Part shown: piece after piece, positions 28,195 through 37,349 of the stretch | Layout: each line of letters starts with the position of its first letter | How positions within the stretch are numbered: the stretch's first letter is position 1 | NCBI RefSeq assembly: GCF_003688625.1 | Contig: NZ_RCWY01000001.1 | Location: 620,001 to 684,000 of the forward strand | DNA length: 64,000 bases | DNA from: Sphingomonas sp. PP-CE-3A-406 | GTDB lineage: Bacteria; Pseudomonadota; Alphaproteobacteria; Sphingomonadales; Sphingomonadaceae | Direction of reading: 5' to 3' | Notes under the pieces: model-generated | What the model was told of the DNA's origin: nothing | The model's input: the letters and a program-made list of their open reading frames with translations, nothing else | The model's database searches: none | Made by a program: the position numbers and the translations under genes

Positions 28195-28872
28195 ATGATC
28201 CTCGTCGTCGACAATTACGACAGCTTCACCTGGAACCTCGTCCATTATCTGATGGAACTGGGTGTCGAGGTCGAAGTCGTCCGCAACGATGCGATCTCCG
28301 CCGGGCAGGCTCTGTCGTCGGGCGCGGACGCGTTCCTCATTTCTCCCGGCCCCTGCACGCCGAACGAGGCGGGCGTAAGCCTCGACCTCGTCGCAGCCTG
28401 CGCGGACGCCGGCAAGCCGCTGCTGGGCGTGTGCCTCGGCCACCAGGCGATCGGCCAGCATTTCGGCGGCAAGGTCGAACGCGGCGGCCTGATGCACGGC
28501 AAGACCTCGCCCGTCGTCCACGACGATACCGGGCTGTACGCCGGGCTGCCCTCGCCGTTCATCGCCACGCGCTATCACTCGCTGATCGTCAACGCGGTGC
28601 CCGACACGCTGGTCGTCAACGCGACCGCGCAGGACGGCACGGTCATGGGCTTCCGCCACAAGACGCTGCCGATCCACGGCGTCCAGTTCCACCCGGAGAG
28701 CATCGCCACCGAACACGGCCACGAAATGCTGGCGAACTTCCTCAAGATGGCGAACATCCCCCACCAACTCCCCTCCCGCCTGCGGGAGGGGTCGGGGGAG
28801 GGCAGCGCCGCACCGACGACCTTCGAGGTAGCCCCTCCCCTAACCCCTCCCGCAAGCGGGAGGGGAATGTGA
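28195..28872 (+). CDS. trpG: anthranilate synthase component II, glutamine amidotransferase
   Basis: A 225-aa class I glutamine amidotransferase that supplies ammonia to TrpE. The oxyanion segment is [12 protein letters not shown], the nucleophile Cys80 is in [13 protein letters not shown], and His166 with Glu168 are in VQFHPESI. The ATG at 28195 matches the family N terminus [19 protein letters not shown]. The normal enzyme ends near residue 187. The last 38 or so residues are encoded by a palindromic repeat and are low complexity, an acquired tail. Its ATG-TGA end overlaps the GTG start of trpD. Confidence 0.95.
   Translation: MILVVDNYDSFTWNLVHYLMELGVEVEVVRNDAISAGQALSSGADAFLISPGPCTPNEAGVSLDLVAACADAGKPLLGVCLGHQAIGQHFGGKVERGGLMHGKTSPVVHDDTGLYAGLPSPFIATRYHSLIVNAVPDTLVVNATAQDGTVMGFRHKTLPIHGVQFHPESIATEHGHEMLANFLKMANIPHQLPSRLREGSGEGSAAPTTFEVAPPLTPPASGRGM
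28769..28866. repeat. palindromic repeat embedded in the 3' end of trpG
   Basis: The left arm includes CCCCTCCCGCCTGCGGGAGG and GGTCGGGGGAGGG. The right arm includes CCCCTCCCCTAACCCCTCCC and GCAAGCGGGAGGGG. The arms are inverted copies around about 45 bases. The element lies entirely inside the trpG reading frame and reaches within three bases of the trpD start codon. Confidence 0.8.
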
Positions 28873-29861
28873 CCACCACCACGCTCCTCCCAGACCCTAG
28901 CTCCCCCCTATCCCGCGAATCCGCACGCGAGGCCTTCGCCGACATCCTCGACGCCCGCGCGAGCGACGACGCGATCGCCACTTTCCTCACCGATCTCGCG
29001 ACCCGCGGCGAAACCAGCATCGAGATCGCCGAAGCCGCGCGCGCGCTCCGCAACCGGATGATCCCGATCGACGCTCCCGCCGGCGCGATCGACGTCTGCG
29101 GCACCGGCGGCGACGGCCACCACACTTTGAACGTCTCGACCGCGGTCGCGCTCGTCGTCGCCGCTACCGGCGTCCCCGTCGCCAAGCACGGCAACCGCGC
29201 CGCCTCCAGCAAGGCCGGCGCTGCCGACACGCTCGAAGTCCTCGGCCTCGACATGGACCGCGCCGGCGCCACCGCGGAGGCCAGCCTCAACGAGATCGGC
29301 ATCGCGTTCCTGTTCGCCGCCAACCACCACCCGGCGATGAAGCGCATCACCCCGATCCGCCAACGCATAGCCAAGCGGACGATCTTCAACCTGATGGGCC
29401 CGCTCGCCAACCCGGCCGGCACCACCCGCCAGCTCATCGGCATCGCCCGCCCCGACTACGTCACGCTCTACGCCGAAGCACTCGAACAGCTCGGCACCGA
29501 AGCCGCGCTCGTCGTCTCCGGCGAAGAAGGCCTCGACGAACTGTCCGGTGCCGGCCCCAGCATTGTCGCCTCGGTCGGCAGCGTTACGCTGCCGGGCAAA
29601 GTCACCCCCGAAGACGCCGGCCTTACCCGCCACGCCATCACCGAGATCCGCGGCGGCGACGCGCGCCACAACGCCGACGCACTCCGCCGCCTGCTGAAAG
29701 GCGAGGCCGGCGCCTACCGTGACGCCGTCCTGCTCAACGCCGCCGCCGCCTTGATGGTCGCCGGCACCGTCCCCACTCTCGTCGACGGCGCGGCCAAGGC
29801 CGCCGCCGCCCTCGACACCGGCAGCGCCGACGCGCTGCTCGCCCGCTGGATCGCCTACTGA
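28869..29861 (+). CDS. trpD: anthranilate phosphoribosyltransferase
   Basis: A 330-aa enzyme that joins anthranilate to PRPP. The PRPP-binding loop is [16 protein letters not shown], and [21 protein letters not shown] and [14 protein letters not shown] are conserved family segments. The first plausible start is GTG 28869, overlapping the trpG stop (ATGTGA), and gives the normal length of about 330. Upstream sequence in this frame is only the trpG shadow and the palindromic repeat. A GGGAGGGG from the repeat arm lies just upstream and may serve as ribosome binding site. Confidence 0.95.
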   Translation: MTTTTLLPDPSSPLSRESAREAFADILDARASDDAIATFLTDLATRGETSIEIAEAARALRNRMIPIDAPAGAIDVCGTGGDGHHTLNVSTAVALVVAATGVPVAKHGNRAASSKAGAADTLEVLGLDMDRAGATAEASLNEIGIAFLFAANHHPAMKRITPIRQRIAKRTIFNLMGPLANPAGTTRQLIGIARPDYVTLYAEALEQLGTEAALVVSGEEGLDELSGAGPSIVASVGSVTLPGKVTPEDAGLTRHAITEIRGGDARHNADALRRLLKGEAGAYRDAVLLNAAAALMVAGTVPTLVDGAAKAAAALDTGSADALLARWIAY

Positions 29862-29862
29862 C

Positions 29863-30639
29863 ATGACCATGCTCGACCGTATCCTCGAGACCAAGCGCGC
29901 CGAAGTTGCCGCGCGCAAGGCCACGACCTCGCTCGCGGACATCGACGCCGGCATCGCCCGCATGTCGAAGCCGCGCGGCTTCCGCGCCGCGCTTGACGCG
30001 AAGACCGGCTACGCGCTGGTCGCCGAGGTCAAGAAAGCCAGCCCCTCGAAAGGCTTGATCCGCGCCGACTTCGATCCCGTAGCCCACGCCCGAGCCTATG
30101 AAGCCGGTGGCGCCGCGTGCCTGTCGGTGCTGACCGACGAAAAGTGGTTCCAGGGCTCCGACGCTTACCTCACCGCCGCGCGCGACGCCGTCTCGATCCC
30201 CGTCCTACGGAAGGACTTCATGGTTGACCCATGGCAGTCGACCGAAGCGCGCGCGATCGGTGCGGACTGCATCCTGATCATCGTCGCAGCACTCGACGAC
30301 ATCCAGATGGCCGAGATCGAAGCCTCCGCGCTGGAATGCGGCATGGACGTGCTGGTCGAGGTCCACGACGCGCACGAGATGGAGCGCGCGCTGAGGCTCA
30401 AGTCGCGCCTGATCGGCGTCAACAACCGCGACCTGCGCGACTTCTCGGTCGACTTCCAGCGGACCTACGACCTCGTCGGCAAAGCCCCCAAGGACTGCAC
30501 CTTCGTCGCCGAGAGTGGCCTCACGACGCGCGCAGAGCTCGACGCGATGGCCGAACACGACATCCACTGCTTCCTGATCGGCGAAGCGCTCATGCGCCAG
30601 GACGACGTCGAAGCAGCCACGCGGGCGCTCGTCGGATGA
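29863..30639 (+). CDS. trpC: indole-3-glycerol phosphate synthase
   Basis: A 258-aa TIM-barrel enzyme that closes the indole ring. Key segments are [16 protein letters not shown] at the N terminus, [14 protein letters not shown] with the catalytic Lys, [41 protein letters not shown] and [12 protein letters not shown]. It starts one base after the trpD stop and overlaps moaC by four bases (ATGA), so trpG-trpD-trpC-moaC is one operon. Confidence 0.97.
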   Translation: MTMLDRILETKRAEVAARKATTSLADIDAGIARMSKPRGFRAALDAKTGYALVAEVKKASPSKGLIRADFDPVAHARAYEAGGAACLSVLTDEKWFQGSDAYLTAARDAVSIPVLRKDFMVDPWQSTEARAIGADCILIIVAALDDIQMAEIEASALECGMDVLVEVHDAHEMERALRLKSRLIGVNNRDLRDFSVDFQRTYDLVGKAPKDCTFVAESGLTTRAELDAMAEHDIHCFLIGEALMRQDDVEAATRALVG

Positions 30640-31103
30640 CCGGCCTGACCCACATCGACGAAGCCGGCGCGGCAAGAATGGTCGACGTCGGCGGCAAGGT
30701 GGTCACCGCCCGCGAAGCCATCGCCTCCGGCCGCATCACCATGTCCGCCGAAGCCGCCGCGGCGATCGGCGCCGGCACCGCGAAAAAGGGCGACGTCCTC
30801 GCCGTCGCGCGCGTCGCCGGCATCATGGCTGCCAAGCGCACCAGCGACCTCATCCCCCTCTGCCACCCCCTCCCGCTCACGAAGGTGGAAATCGATCTGG
30901 TCGTCGACGAAACCGGCGTAACCGCTACAGCCACCGCCTCCACCGAAGGCAAGACCGGCGTCGAGATGGAAGCGCTCACCGCCGCCACGGTAACGCTCCT
31001 GACGATCTACGACATGGCGAAAGCGATCGACAAGACGATGGTGCTCACCGAAATCCGCGTCCGCGCAAAGTCCGGCGGCAAATCCGGCAACTGGACCGCC
31101 TGA
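30636..31103 (+). CDS. moaC: cyclic pyranopterin monophosphate synthase
   Basis: A 155-aa molybdenum cofactor enzyme that converts 3',8-cyclo-7,8-dihydro-GTP to cyclic pyranopterin monophosphate. His77 is in [35 protein letters not shown] contains the catalytic Asp126, and Lys133 follows. The ATG at 30636 overlaps the trpC stop. The pairing of trpC with moaC is common in alphaproteobacteria. moeA, another Moco gene, is 1.3 kb downstream but separated by a leftward tonB-like gene. Confidence 0.96.
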   Translation: MTGLTHIDEAGAARMVDVGGKVVTAREAIASGRITMSAEAAAAIGAGTAKKGDVLAVARVAGIMAAKRTSDLIPLCHPLPLTKVEIDLVVDETGVTATATASTEGKTGVEMEALTAATVTLLTIYDMAKAIDKTMVLTEIRVRAKSGGKSGNWTA

Positions 31104-31110
31104 CAAGGAA

Positions 31111-31133
31111 CCCTCTCCCCAAGGGGGAGAGGG
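31111..31133. repeat. short hairpin after moaC
   Basis: CCCTCTCCCC and GGGGAGAGGG pair around an AAG loop, nine bases after the moaC stop. It is GC-rich but is followed by ATAGACG, not a T-run. It may act as a bidirectional terminator between moaC and the convergent tonB-like gene, or be another dispersed element. Confidence 0.5.
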
Positions 31134-31191
31134 ATAGACGCCAAAGGCGGCGACGGTGAGGGCAAGCCAAGCAGAACGCGCTCAGCTGAAC

Positions 31192-31932
31192 TCAATCCCC
31201 ACCCATAGCCCATTCATGATCCTCCACGATCGTAGACTCGACCGGCCGCCCCGCCGCATCGAGCGAGGGATCATACCGAAACCGCTCCTCGATCAACCGA
31301 CACGTAAGCGTATCAAGCTCCCGGCTTCCGCTCGACCGAGTCACCCGGCACCGCGAAACCCGCCCATCGGTCTGCACCAGATAACGCACCGAAACCCGCC
31401 CCCGGATACCCGTCTCCGCCGCCTCGCGCGGATAATCGGAGTCCTTCAACCGCCCCTTGCGCCACCGCGGCGGCGTCTCCTCGCCACCCCCACCGTCGCC
31501 ATCGCCATACCCACCACTTCCGGTGCCATTACCAATCCCCCCACTCCCGGTCCCCGGTCCGCGAACATCCGAAGCGCCAGCCGTCGCCTGCGCCCCCACC
31601 CCAGCCTTCTCCGCAACGACGACAGGCGGCGGCACCACAACCGGCACCACCGGCTTCGGCGCGACCACTTCGGTAGCCTTCGATTTCAGATTAGGCGGCG
31701 ACGCAGCCCCCTCCGGCTTGCGGCTAGGCGAAGGCCGAGGCCTCACCTTCTCCTCGGGAGGCGGTGGCGGAGGCGGTGCCGCATCGAACACCTTCAACGC
31801 ATCGCTCACCGCCGCCGGCATCGTCACCACAAGCCCGTTGAGCAGCGCATAGCCCAGCACTCCCGGCAACAGGACGGCACTCACCGCCGCCCCGATCCTG
31901 TCTCTCGCCCGAGGCTGATTACGTGTCATCAT
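31192..31932 (-). CDS. TonB-like energy transducer
   Basis: A 246-aa protein with one N-terminal membrane segment (about 15-37) and a Pro-rich periplasmic spacer (APPPPPPPEEKVRPRPSP, then KPVVPVVVPPPVVV). A Gly-rich stretch (GTGSGGIGNGTGSGGYGDGDGGGG) leads to a C-terminal TonB-like fold (about 165-246: YPREAAETGIRGRVSVRYLVQTDGRV). It would pass proton-motive energy to outer-membrane receptors. Two cysteines in the C-terminal domain (SRCRV, LTCRL) may form a disulfide. Two adjacent ATGs (31932, 31929) are possible starts. No exbB/exbD or receptor gene is near. Confidence 0.88.
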   Translation of the reverse strand: MMTRNQPRARDRIGAAVSAVLLPGVLGYALLNGLVVTMPAAVSDALKVFDAAPPPPPPPEEKVRPRPSPSRKPEGAASPPNLKSKATEVVAPKPVVPVVVPPPVVVAEKAGVGAQATAGASDVRGPGTGSGGIGNGTGSGGYGDGDGGGGEETPPRWRKGRLKDSDYPREAAETGIRGRVSVRYLVQTDGRVSRCRVTRSSGSRELDTLTCRLIEERFRYDPSLDAAGRPVESTIVEDHEWAMGGD

Positions 31933-31962
31933 GCTGATCTGGTGTCTCTTTCCTCCAAACAA

Positions 31963-32424
31963 AGCCCCGCAAAGGATGAACCAGTGCTGGCCAACCGTCG
32001 AGGAACGCTATCGAGGACCCATTCGCACTCGGCAGTCATCGCCCGAGAAGCCGACGAGCAAATCAAAACACCACCCCGGCGAAGGCCGGGGCCCAGTTGG
32101 GAAGGCCAAGGTAATAACGAACGCCATCGGCCAAACCCGTGTTTCCCCGTGAAGGCGGGGACCCAGTCTGGGCTCCCGCCTTCGCGAGAGAACAAGGAGG
32201 TGGGAGCGACGTTCGATATTACGCAGGCTAGTCAGTCACAAAGCCGTCGCACCTCGTCCAACAACGCCTGTCCTACACACCAAACCCATGCCAAACACGG
32301 AACCTACCCCCACGCCCCGCGCTTCCCCATACAACACGCCAAAAGCGCCAACCGCCAAAACGCTCCCAGCGTCTACACTTCCTATACTTCACTTTTCAGA
32401 ACCGCCCAAAAACAGAGCCTTAGC
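31963..32424. other. 462-bp intergenic region upstream of moeA, G-poor on the + strand
   Basis: This divergent gap holds one composite repeat (32072-32194). From about 32225 to 32424 the + strand is rich in C and A and strikingly poor in G. No long open frame with a credible start was found. The C-rich, G-poor, poorly structured stretch just ahead of moeA is the composition favoured by transcription factor Rho, so a Rho-controlled leader is possible. Confidence 0.4.
32072..32194. repeat. composite of two palindromic repeat halves
   Basis: It begins with CCACCCCGGCGAAGGCCGGG followed by GCCCAGTTGG, a left arm of the 3863 family whose right arm is missing. It continues with GTTTCCCCGTGAAGGCGGGG and GGCTCCCGCCTTCGCGAGAG, inverted arms of the 16216 family with mismatches. 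It looks like one element truncated or replaced by another. Confidence 0.65.
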
Positions 32425-33606
32425 ATGACCCTAGTCCCCGTCGCCGAAGCCCAGTCCCGCCTCTTCGCCATGGCCCCCCGCGTCGACCACGAGACCGTGG
32501 CCTTGCGCGAAGCCGCCGGCCGCTGGGCCGCCGAGGACATACTCGCCCGCCGCACGCAGCCCGCCGCCGACCTCTCGGCCATGGACGGCTACGCGATCCG
32601 CTACGCCGACCTCCCGGGCCCCTGGACCGTCATCGGCGAAAGCGCCGCCGGCCGCCCCTTCGCAGGCCACGTCGCCCCCGGCGAGGCCACCCGCATTTTC
32701 ACCGGCGCGGCCATGCCCGACGGCGCCGACACCGTCATGGTCCAGGAAGAAGCCGAGCGTGACGGCGAAACCCTGATCCTAGCCGGCGAAGGCCCGCCGA
32801 CACTCGGCCGCAACACCCGCCGCAAGGGTCTCGACTTCTCGACCGGCACCTGCCTGATCGCCACCGGCGACCGCCTCAGCCCAGCCCGCATCGCCGTCGC
32901 CGCAACCGGCGGCCACGGCAGCCTCACCGTCAACCGTCGCGTCCGCGTCGCCGTCGCCGCCACTGGCGACGAACTCGTCCCCCCCGGCTCGACCACCGAC
33001 GGCGTCGCGCTCCCCGAATCGAACGGCATCATGCTCGCCGCAATGCTCGCCGACATGCCGGTAGACATCGTTGACCTGGGCATCCTGCCCGACAATCTCG
33101 AAATCCTCCGCGAAGCCTTCGCCAGCGTGCAGGCAGACCTGCTCGTCACCACCGGCGGCGCGTCGGTCGGCGATCACGACCTCGTCCGCCCGGCGATCGA
33201 AGCCGCCGGCGGCACCATCGATTTCTGGCGGATCGCGCTGCGCCCCGGCAAGCCGATGATGGCCGGCCGGATCGGCGAGATGATGGTGCTCGGCCTACCC
33301 GGCAACCCGGTCTCTGCGTTCGTCACTGCAACGCTGTTCGTGAAGCCCGTCGTCGCGCACATGGCCGGCGCTCGCGACCCGCTCCCCCAATCGACGCACG
33401 CCTTGCTCGGCGAAGACCTCCCCGCCAACAACGCCCGCACCGACTACCTCCGCGCCGAACTGCGCGACGGAAAAGCCTATGCCTCGACGATCCAGGACAG
33501 CTCGATGCTGCTCACGCTCGCCCGCTCGACCTGCCTGATCGTCCGCCCCGGCAACGCCCCCGTCGCAAAGACAGGCGAATCGGCTGAAATCCTCGTGATC
33601 GCGTGA
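32425..33606 (+). CDS. moeA: molybdopterin molybdotransferase
   Basis: A 393-aa enzyme that inserts molybdate into adenylated molybdopterin. The N-terminal segment has DLSAMDGYAIRYAD and IFTGAAMPDGADTVMVQEE; the MoCF fold has VAATGDELV, TTGGASVGDHDLV, LRPGKPMM and GLPGNPVSAFVTATLF. Length fits the family (about 400). The ATG at 32425 matches the usual N terminus; the much longer upstream frame crosses repeats and the tonB-like gene and is not coding. Confidence 0.96.
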   Translation: MTLVPVAEAQSRLFAMAPRVDHETVALREAAGRWAAEDILARRTQPAADLSAMDGYAIRYADLPGPWTVIGESAAGRPFAGHVAPGEATRIFTGAAMPDGADTVMVQEEAERDGETLILAGEGPPTLGRNTRRKGLDFSTGTCLIATGDRLSPARIAVAATGGHGSLTVNRRVRVAVAATGDELVPPGSTTDGVALPESNGIMLAAMLADMPVDIVDLGILPDNLEILREAFASVQADLLVTTGGASVGDHDLVRPAIEAAGGTIDFWRIALRPGKPMMAGRIGEMMVLGLPGNPVSAFVTATLFVKPVVAHMAGARDPLPQSTHALLGEDLPANNARTDYLRAELRDGKAYASTIQDSSMLLTLARSTCLIVRPGNAPVAKTGESAEILVIA

Positions 33607-33615
33607 AGCGAGCGC

Positions 33616-33658
33616 TTGACGGCGTTAATTATGTTCCATAGAAGTTCCCAGTCTGTTC
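33616..33658 (+). promoter_or_regulatory. lexA promoter with tandem SOS boxes
   Basis: Three GTTC half-sites occur at 33633, 33644 and 33655, each pair separated by exactly seven bases. They therefore form two overlapping alphaproteobacterial SOS boxes (GTTC-N7-GTTC). A TTGACG at 33616-33621 could be the -35 element, putting the -10 region inside the first box. The sites end 16 bases before the lexA start, consistent with autorepression. Confidence 0.85.
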
Positions 33659-33674
33659 CGGACGGAGAACCGCC

Positions 33675-34349
33675 ATGCTCACGCGCAAGCAGCACGAACT
33701 CGTCTGCTTCATCAACGATCGCCTCAACGATACCGGCGTCTCGCCGTCGTTCGAGGAGATGAAGGACGCCCTCGACCTCAAGTCGAAGTCGGGCGTCCAC
33801 CGTCTGATCAGCGCGCTCGAGGAGCGCAACTTCATCCGTCGCCTACCGAACCGCGCGCGCGCGCTCGAAGTGCTGCGCATGCCCGAACGCCCGGAAAAGA
33901 AGACCCCGTCCAAGCCGTCGAACGTCAAGGCCGCCCCCGCCGCCGCGACCCCGCAACCGGCCAACGACGTCATCGAGATCCCCCTCCACGGCCGCATCGC
34001 CGCCGGCGTCCCGATCGAAGCGTTCGAAGGCAGCACGATGCTAGCCGTCCCGGCTACGCTGCTGGGCACCGGCGAACACTATGCCTTGGAAGTCTCGGGT
34101 GACTCGATGGTCGAAGCCGGCATTCTCGACGGCGACTACGCCCTGATCCGCCGCACCGAAACGGCGCGAGACGGTGAGATCGTCGTAGCGCTGATCGAAG
34201 ACAGCGAAGCCACCCTAAAATACTTCCGCCGCGAAGGCGCCATGGTCCGCCTCGACCCGGCAAACCGAGCCTACGACCCCCAACGCTACGCCCCCGCCCA
34301 AGTCCGCGTCCAAGGCAAGCTCTCCGGCATCCTCCGCCGCTACGACTGA
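33675..34349 (+). CDS. lexA: LexA SOS repressor
   Basis: A 224-aa transcriptional repressor of DNA-damage genes. The N-terminal winged-helix DNA-binding domain begins [17 protein letters not shown], with the recognition region [21 protein letters not shown]. The self-cleavage bond is Ala110-Gly111 ([11 protein letters not shown]), and the catalytic dyad is Ser144 ([10 protein letters not shown]) and Lys182 (ATLKYF). A Lys/Pro/Ala-rich linker joins the domains. SOS boxes immediately upstream show autoregulation. Confidence 0.97.
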   Translation: MLTRKQHELVCFINDRLNDTGVSPSFEEMKDALDLKSKSGVHRLISALEERNFIRRLPNRARALEVLRMPERPEKKTPSKPSNVKAAPAAATPQPANDVIEIPLHGRIAAGVPIEAFEGSTMLAVPATLLGTGEHYALEVSGDSMVEAGILDGDYALIRRTETARDGEIVVALIEDSEATLKYFRREGAMVRLDPANRAYDPQRYAPAQVRVQGKLSGILRRYD

Positions 34350-34819
34350 GCCGCAGATGACAGCCGATGTGGTCGTCCGGCCCGTCGCCCTCGTTCTCCG
34401 GTCGCACCGGTGAGGCGGGATGTGGATCGGTACGACGAATTATTCGTGTTGTCGGCGACGGGCAACGGTTGTGTTCGGCGGAGACAGTAGCGTTCAGGAT
34501 GGCGCAGGTGTTTCGGCACAGGCTCTACAGAAGGCTGTGGGCAGCATGGACGGCTCTTCTCAATGCGGCATGGCGTTCGGAAGACGATCTCGCATTCCAT
34601 GACAAAACGCAGTCCTAGACAAAAAATAGATAATCTCTGCGCCTCCGCGCCTCTGCGCTAACATCTTTTTGACGCCCCTTGGCGCAGCAGAAGATTGGTT
34701 CGCGCGGAGGCGCAGAGGTGTTCCGCTCCGAGAAGAACCTCGCTGTTCCAAACACCTTCGAAATGAGAACCAGACAACTGCCCGCCAGATCTACTCTACC
34801 CTCAAAAACTTCTCCGCGG

Positions 34820-34851
34820 CTCCGCGTCTCCGCGTCTCCGCGTCTCCGCGT
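34820..34851. repeat. tandem repeat, four copies of CTCCGCGT
   Basis: Four exact consecutive 8-bp units are present. The neighbouring sequence (TCCGCGGCTCCGCGT) suggests earlier, diverged units. The number of copies may vary between strains. Confidence 0.85.
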
Positions 34852-34888
34852 GAACATTCATCCGACTACAATCGCCGGCGGCTACGGA

Positions 34889-34942
34889 AAATTATATTCA
34901 CGCGAAGGCGCAAAGAAATTATATTCACGCGAAGGCGCAAAG
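34889..34942. repeat. perfect 27-bp tandem duplication
   Basis: Two identical 27-bp units (34889-34915 and 34916-34942) follow each other directly; each starts AAATTATATTCACGCGAAGG and ends CGCAAAG. A partial third GGCGCAAAG follows. A diverged reverse-complement copy lies near 35053-35080. Confidence 0.85.
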
Positions 34943-35081
34943 GCGCAAAGCTTGTGTGCCTGGACCAGACTACCGTCCTCTCCGGGCACAGAGGAAGCCT
35001 AAATGACGCTCTCGTTGATTGAATGGCCGCGGTTTACCGGATTGTCCGGCCTTTACGCCTTTGCGTGATCAATTTTACGCG

Positions 35082-37310
35082 TCAGCGTATCCCATTTGCT
35101 CGGAACGCCGCTGCTGAGCCCCGAAACCCGCCCCGCTGCAGATTGAATGGAGTACGTTCGAGGATCGGCGGATCGCGCCAGGGGTGGCGGTCGCCCGCAT
35201 TCAGTATCGTCACGACCGTCCCCGTCCCCAAGGTCAGCGCGACGCCGCCCGTCCTCCGAAGAACGCGGCGATCCAGTTTCAGCCAACGCGGTACGCACCG
35301 CTTCGGCAGCCCACGTTCGCTAACGACGACGTCGGCACTCCGACAGGCGGCGATCAGCTCGGCTATCGGCACCATGTAGGCGCTGCGAGTCGCAAGGATG
35401 CGCCACATCCGCCCCCGTGCGGTGATATCGGTGACACACAGATCACGACTGCACCGCGCGTCGGGTTGGTCCGCCAGCAACAACGGCTCGCCGTCCACCC
35501 CGCCGTTCTCGGCCAGCATGTCGCGCGTATAGTCGCCGGCCCGATCACGCAGCATAGCAAGCCCCGCTGCCGTCCGTACCGCGGCATGGCGCCCGTCACC
35601 GGTCACGAGAACGTCCGGCGCCGGCGTCGTCAGCGCCCAGACCGCGCCGATCGCCAGTGGTACGAGCCCGAGCCGCCGCCACCGTGTCCGCCACAAGGCT
35701 ATCCAGATGCCACCAACGATCATCGACGCGAACGCCGCCGTCGGCATCGCGGGCAAGGACCGCACCGAACCTGGTGCGCTGGCGACAAAATGTGCAAGCC
35801 ACAGCAGAGCATCGAGCGAGCGCTGCACCAGCCACCATATCGGCGCCCCGAGCCCGCCCGCATCGAGCAGCAACGCCAAAGCCTCCAGCGGCATCACCAC
35901 GAAGGTCGTCAGGGGGATGGCGATGATGTTGGCGAACGCGCCGTAGAGCCCGGCTTTGTGGAAATGATAGACGGCGATCGGCATCAGTGCGAACTCGACG
36001 AGCAGGCCGGTGAGCAACAGCGATGCTATGCCGCGAGCGAGGCGGCGCGGTCTGCCTTCCTCATGCGGGCCGAAGAACGCGCGAATGGCTGGATGCTCGT
36101 GCAGCGCCATGATCGCGGTGATTGCCGCGAACGAGAGTTGGAAGCTCGGCCCCGCCGCCGATTCGGGCAGCACGAACATGACGCACGCCGCGCCCGCCGC
36201 GACGAGGCGTAAGGTCATCGCCTCGCGCCCCATCGCCAGCGCCGCCAGCACGAGCAGCGCCGCGACGCACGACCGGATCGTCGGAACCTGGCTGCCGGTA
36301 AGCAATGTATAACCGATCGCCGCCGCCGCCCCCGCCAGCGCGGCGATCAACGGCAGGCGCGCATGCAGCGCCAGCCACGGACTGAGCGCCAGCAGACGCA
36401 ACACGATCAACATCGTCGCCGCCACCGCCGCAGTGATATGCAATCCGCTCACCGACAACAGATGCGCGAGTCCAGCGCGGCGCATCGCCTCCGAATCCTC
36501 CTCGCTGATCGCGCCGACGTCGCCGGTTGCGAGCGCTGCAGCGATACCGCCTGCGCTGCCGTCCAGTCGCGACACAATATGGTGCGACAGCGCGACGCGG
36601 ATGCCGGCACCCGACTCGCTCGGCGTCGTCACGACCACCCGTGCGAAGCCCCGCCCCGTCGCGCCGATCGCGCCGAACCATGCGACGCGGGCGAAGTCGT
36701 AGGCGCCTGGCACCGCGGGCAGCGGCGGTGGCATCAGCCGCGCCCGCAGATGCACGACCGCCCCCGTTCCCAGCAGCTTGGGCGCATCCGCTTCCGCCAG
36801 ATTAACGCGGACGCGGTATGGCAGCGCAACCGGTTGCCCGTCGGTCTCCGCGCCTTTCCCGATCGGCAGGAGCGTCAGCCGGACCAGCTTCCGCGCCACC
36901 AGCGGCTCGATCGCCTCGACCCTCGCGGAGAAGCTAGCGATCGTCGGTCCACCCAGCACTGGTCGCGCCACCGACTCCGATCGCGCCCAGATCAGCCCAA
37001 GCCCTAACGCCGTCGTCAGTAGCCCGATCGCCAGCGACCGCGCCGCACGTCCGCCCCGCCCCACCGCCAGACACGCCAGCCCGCCAGCCACCAACAGCAG
37101 TATCGCCACGCGCCACGCCACCGGGTCCGGCAGCGCGAACCACAACGCGATCCCGCCGCCCAGCATCACCGGCAGCCACAACACCAGCTGGTCGCGCTCC
37201 GCCTCCAGCCAGCGCTCCACGGCAAGCCCGACGACAGCCCCCCATCGCGGCACGCCCATTTGTCGCCGCCAAGGACGCATGCTAGGGGCGGCGACGGCTG
37301 TCATGGCCAT
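35082..37310 (-). CDS. comEC: ComEC/Rec2 family competence channel protein
   Basis: A 742-aa inner-membrane protein related to the DNA-uptake channel ComEC. An N-terminal region with several membrane segments and a soluble OB-like part (about 95-230) is followed by the Competence domain. This contains [30 protein letters not shown], the family hallmark, and more membrane segments up to about residue 590. The C-terminal 150 residues resemble the usual metallo-beta-lactamase-like domain but no HxHxDH motif is visible, so nuclease activity is doubtful. ATG 37310 follows GGAG by five bases. It is divergent from gltX by 39 bp. Confidence 0.9.
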   Translation of the reverse strand: MAMTAVAAPSMRPWRRQMGVPRWGAVVGLAVERWLEAERDQLVLWLPVMLGGGIALWFALPDPVAWRVAILLLVAGGLACLAVGRGGRAARSLAIGLLTTALGLGLIWARSESVARPVLGGPTIASFSARVEAIEPLVARKLVRLTLLPIGKGAETDGQPVALPYRVRVNLAEADAPKLLGTGAVVHLRARLMPPPLPAVPGAYDFARVAWFGAIGATGRGFARVVVTTPSESGAGIRVALSHHIVSRLDGSAGGIAAALATGDVGAISEEDSEAMRRAGLAHLLSVSGLHITAAVAATMLIVLRLLALSPWLALHARLPLIAALAGAAAAIGYTLLTGSQVPTIRSCVAALLVLAALAMGREAMTLRLVAAGAACVMFVLPESAAGPSFQLSFAAITAIMALHEHPAIRAFFGPHEEGRPRRLARGIASLLLTGLLVEFALMPIAVYHFHKAGLYGAFANIIAIPLTTFVVMPLEALALLLDAGGLGAPIWWLVQRSLDALLWLAHFVASAPGSVRSLPAMPTAAFASMIVGGIWIALWRTRWRRLGLVPLAIGAVWALTTPAPDVLVTGDGRHAAVRTAAGLAMLRDRAGDYTRDMLAENGGVDGEPLLLADQPDARCSRDLCVTDITARGRMWRILATRSAYMVPIAELIAACRSADVVVSERGLPKRCVPRWLKLDRRVLRRTGGVALTLGTGTVVTILNAGDRHPWRDPPILERTPFNLQRGGFRGSAAAFRANGIR

Positions 37311-37349
37311 CGTTTCTCCATCGTTCTTACAGTCTGGGAGCACCCGCGG

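Larger units (their letters stand above)
34350..35081. other. 732-bp non-coding, repeat-rich region between lexA and comEC
   Basis: No convincing gene is seen. The first 270 bp (to about 34620) is unremarkable sequence without recognised structure. From about 34620 the region is AT-richer and built of short repeats: inverted CTCTGCGCCTCCGCGCCTCTGCG-like and GCGCGGAGGCGCAGAG segments, a 4-copy 8-bp tandem repeat (34820-34851), a perfect 27-bp tandem duplication (34889-34942), and a diverged inverted copy of that unit near 35053-35080. Confidence 0.6.

Noticed and set aside
31111..31133. Rho-independent terminator after moaC
   Set aside because: The stem is good, but no T-run follows on either strand, so I list it only as a hairpin repeat.
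34350..34620. Short open frames (60-86 codons) after lexA as genes
   Set aside because: None has a convincing ribosome binding site or family features, and several overlap in different frames.
34820..34942. Possible CRISPR array
   Set aside because: The repeats are directly adjacent without unique spacers of constant length, and no cas genes are near.
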